DNA from: Planctomycetaceae bacterium
GTDB taxonomy: Bacteria; Planctomycetota; Planctomycetia; Planctomycetales; Planctomycetaceae
Assembly: GCA_003445035.1 (NCBI GenBank)
Contig: DLVV01000067.1
Span: 1 to 9,143 of the forward strand
Direction: 5' to 3'
DNA: 9,143 nt
Shown here: in pieces, positions 7,902 through 9,143 of the stretch
How positions within the stretch are numbered: the first letter of the stretch is position 1
Layout: every line of letters starts with the position of its first letter
Translations under genes and position numbers: made by a program
Notes under the pieces: generated by a model
Database searches by the model: none
What the model saw: only the letters and a program-made list of their open reading frames with translations
What the model was told of the DNA's origin: nothing

Positions 7902-7988
7902 CTACTTGACAGAACTGCGAACAACACGAAAGCCGAGGCGGATGTTCCGGCCGCCTGAATCAAGACACGCTCCGAACGATCCATAGCT
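7902..7988 (-). pseudogene. C-terminal remnant of an FGE/SUMF1-type (formylglycine-generating enzyme-like) gene
   Basis: Reading leftward from 7988, the frame ends with about 28 residues finishing in GGRNIRLGFRVVRSSVK and a TAG stop (7904-7902). The pattern 'gRN-x-x-LGFRVVR' shortly before the stop is the hallmark C-terminus of FGE-sulfatase (SUMF1-like) domains. The frame remains open upstream to about 8180, but there it has no RGGSW motif or other FGE feature, and it would run antisense over the signal peptide of the FG-GAP gene. I therefore read it as the surviving tail of a deleted or rearranged gene. True FGEs activate sulfatases, which are abundant in planctomycetes, but many SUMF1-like proteins have other roles. 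A chance resemblance over this short length cannot be excluded. Confidence 0.55.
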
Positions 7989-7993
7989 CTCAG

Positions 7994-8023
7994 TTATGAT
8001 CACCAGGCCGGTCACATTAGAAT
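7994..8023 (+). promoter_or_regulatory. Weak candidate promoter of the FG-GAP gene
   Basis: TAGAAT at 8018-8023 matches the -10 consensus at five of six positions and lies 53 bases before the ATG at 8077. The best -35 partner is TTATGA at 7994-7999 with an 18-base spacer, and it matches only three of six positions. Planctomycete promoters are poorly predicted by this model, so this is only a pointer. Confidence 0.18.
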
Positions 8024-8076
8024 GCACGGATGTGTTCTGTTTCACCTTCCTGTCTGCCGACTGAAAGAAACTGATC

Positions 8077-9143
8077 ATGAGACGACTATGGGTGCTCTTC
8101 TTGTTGAGCGTGATCATCGAGGCCTCCGGTTCCCGCGCGTGTGCCCAACTCCCGCTTCGCTTTGATGAACAACTCGTCATGGACGGATACAGCTATTCCT
8201 TTGGAATCGCGACAGCGGATCTCGATGGTGATGGGGACCTGGACATTACCAGTGCCGACGCGCTGCCGAACAACGATTTGTACTGGTTCGAGAACAACGG
8301 CCAGGGCCGTTTCCAGAAACACTTTATTCAGAAGGATGACCCCGAACGTCTGGAACGGCACGCAATTGGCGACATTGACAAGGACGGGCATCTCGACGTC
8401 GTGATCGTCAAGAACCTCGTGGGCGATCTGTTGTGGTTCCGAAATAGTGGCAAACCAGCTGACGGCGAATTGTGGAAGCGGTACGTCATCAACAGCAAAA
8501 AGATTCCAGGCGCTTACGATGTCGCGCTGGGTGACTACGACGGAGATGGCGACCTCGACGTGGCCGCGTCCACCTGGCGGCTGGGCAAAACCTTTGTCTG
8601 GTTCGAGAACGACGGCAGCCCCGCAGATGGCCATTGGAAAATGCGGCTGATCGATCAGCTCGCCACGGAAACTCGCATGATTCGCGCTGCCGACATCGAC
8701 GGTGACAAAGACCTGGACCTGGTTGGAACAGCGAGACAGGCGCCACTGGTCGTGTGGTACGAGAACAACAAGAACGATGGACAAATCGAGTGGAAAAAAC
8801 ATGTTATCGACGACACGTCGCCACAGCCGCTACACGGGCAAATCGTCGACATGGATGCCGACGGTGACTTGGACCTGGTCATGTCGCTGGGTATGACGTT
8901 TACGGGAAAGCCATCGACAGAACAGGTCGTGTGGTATGAGAACGACGGCCAGCCGGCTCAGGGCGCCTGGAAGAAACACCTGATCGCCGACGGATATACC
9001 GGATCATTCGAAGCCTGCGCAGCCGACATGGACGGCGACAAAGACGTGGACGTGGTGGCCACCGCGTGGGGCAAAGACGGCAAGCTGGCGTGGTTCGAGA
9101 ACACGGGCGAGCCCAGGAAGAACTGGAAGCAGCACACGCTCAA
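8077..9143 (+). CDS. Exported FG-GAP/VCBS repeat beta-propeller protein (3' end outside window)
   Basis: 355 whole codons plus two bases are visible, with no stop before the right edge. The start is ATG 8077; an in-frame TGA at 8062 excludes an upstream ATG. Only a weak purine stretch (GAAAGAAA) precedes it. Residues 1-24 form a signal peptide (MRRLWVLFLLSVIIEA..., likely cleavage after ACA). Six calcium-loop motifs of the type DxDxDGDxDx follow at residues 48-57, 99-108, 153-162, 206-215, 258-267 and 317-326, spaced 51, 54, 53, 52 and 59 residues. Each is followed about 15-25 residues later by W(F/Y)xNxG-like and W-x-x-(H/Y)-x-(I/L) strands. This periodicity is that of FG-GAP/VCBS (integrin-alpha-like) blades, which normally close into a seven-bladed propeller, so at least one more blade is expected outside the window. 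Loop 2 (DIDKDGHLDV) has His at position 7; loops 4 and 6 have Lys at position 6. Role: probably an extracellular binding or adhesion module, sometimes fused to other domains. Ligand unknown. Confidence 0.92.
   Translation, partial: MRRLWVLFLLSVIIEASGSRACAQLPLRFDEQLVMDGYSYSFGIATADLDGDGDLDITSADALPNNDLYWFENNGQGRFQKHFIQKDDPERLERHAIGDIDKDGHLDVVIVKNLVGDLLWFRNSGKPADGELWKRYVINSKKIPGAYDVALGDYDGDGDLDVAASTWRLGKTFVWFENDGSPADGHWKMRLIDQLATETRMIRAADIDGDKDLDLVGTARQAPLVVWYENNKNDGQIEWKKHVIDDTSPQPLHGQIVDMDADGDLDLVMSLGMTFTGKPSTEQVVWYENDGQPAQGAWKKHLIADGYTGSFEACAADMDGDKDVDVVATAWGKDGKLAWFENTGEPRKNWKQHTL

Larger units (their letters stand above)
7654..8076. other. Divergent intergenic region with gene remnant and G-rich tract
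   Basis: This gap lies between the start codons of the DUF4838 gene (minus) and the FG-GAP gene (plus). Going rightward, it holds GTGAAA words at 7751, 7790 and 7803, a five-base hairpin ACCTG/CAGGT (7785-7800), a G-rich tract (7845-7861), a short CCGC/GCGG hairpin (7881-7892), and a minus-strand coding remnant (7902-7988). A weak promoter-like pair for the right-hand gene overlaps or follows the remnant. No intact gene is supported inside the gap. Confidence 0.6.

Noticed and set aside
7751..7909. 53-codon plus-strand frame beginning GTG (VKALEQMAAVGH...)
   Set aside because: No ribosome site, no recognised family, passes through the G-rich tract and ends opposite the FGE-like remnant. Probably chance, though its first half looks mildly helical.
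7906..7911. Perfect TTGACA hexamer, possible -35 element
   Set aside because: No -10 sequence at 16-18 bases, and it lies within the coding remnant on the other strand, where it encodes the last Val-Lys residues.
8086..8802. 238-codon minus-strand frame opposite the FG-GAP gene
   Set aside because: Its periodic Val/Asp pattern is simply the reverse complement of the repeated calcium loops.
1..9143. Defence island, toxin-antitoxin pair, insertion sequence, CRISPR or prophage content
   Set aside because: No transposase, recombinase, nuclease or phage motifs, no terminal inverted repeats, no spaced direct repeats, and base composition appears even across the window.

Overview
The window looks like chromosomal DNA of a planctomycete (Planctomycetota, probably a Pirellula/Rhodopirellula-like lineage). 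The evidence is GC-rich DNA with long shadow reading frames opposite the real genes, few recognisable Shine-Dalgarno or sigma70 signals, and a protein repertoire typical of that phylum: a large exported DUF1587/DUF1592/DUF1588/DUF1585 cytochrome-like protein, a DUF4838 protein, a secreted barrel-type glycosidase-like protein and an FG-GAP/VCBS propeller protein. The assignment rests on recognised families, not on a search.

Layout. Positions 3249 to 1 (minus) hold a DUF1592-family protein of more than 1083 residues that runs off the left edge. A 314-base divergent gap (3250-3563) separates it from a plus-strand gene at 3564-5591, which encodes a secreted (beta/alpha)-barrel protein with a DEP motif. 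That gene converges, across about 70 bases, on a minus-strand DUF4838 protein (5662-7653). A 423-base divergent gap (7654-8076) follows. It contains what looks like the C-terminal stub of a formylglycine-generating-enzyme (FGE/SUMF1) type gene on the minus strand and a G-rich tract. The last gene (8077 to the right edge, plus) is an exported protein of tandem FG-GAP repeats with six visible calcium-binding loops.

How they fit together. All four intact or edge-cut genes begin with a signal peptide, so all products act in the periplasm or outside the cell. The genes alternate in strand (minus, plus, minus, plus), so no two share an operon within the window. The two middle genes resemble carbohydrate-active proteins, and the FGE stub hints at past sulfatase-related content nearby. 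Polysaccharide breakdown is therefore a reasonable theme, but it is inferred. I see no tRNA, rRNA, CRISPR array, insertion sequence, phage gene or defence system. I found no clear-cut new multi-gene system; the best candidates for something undescribed are the barrel protein, the all-beta insert in the DUF1592 protein, and the gene remnant.
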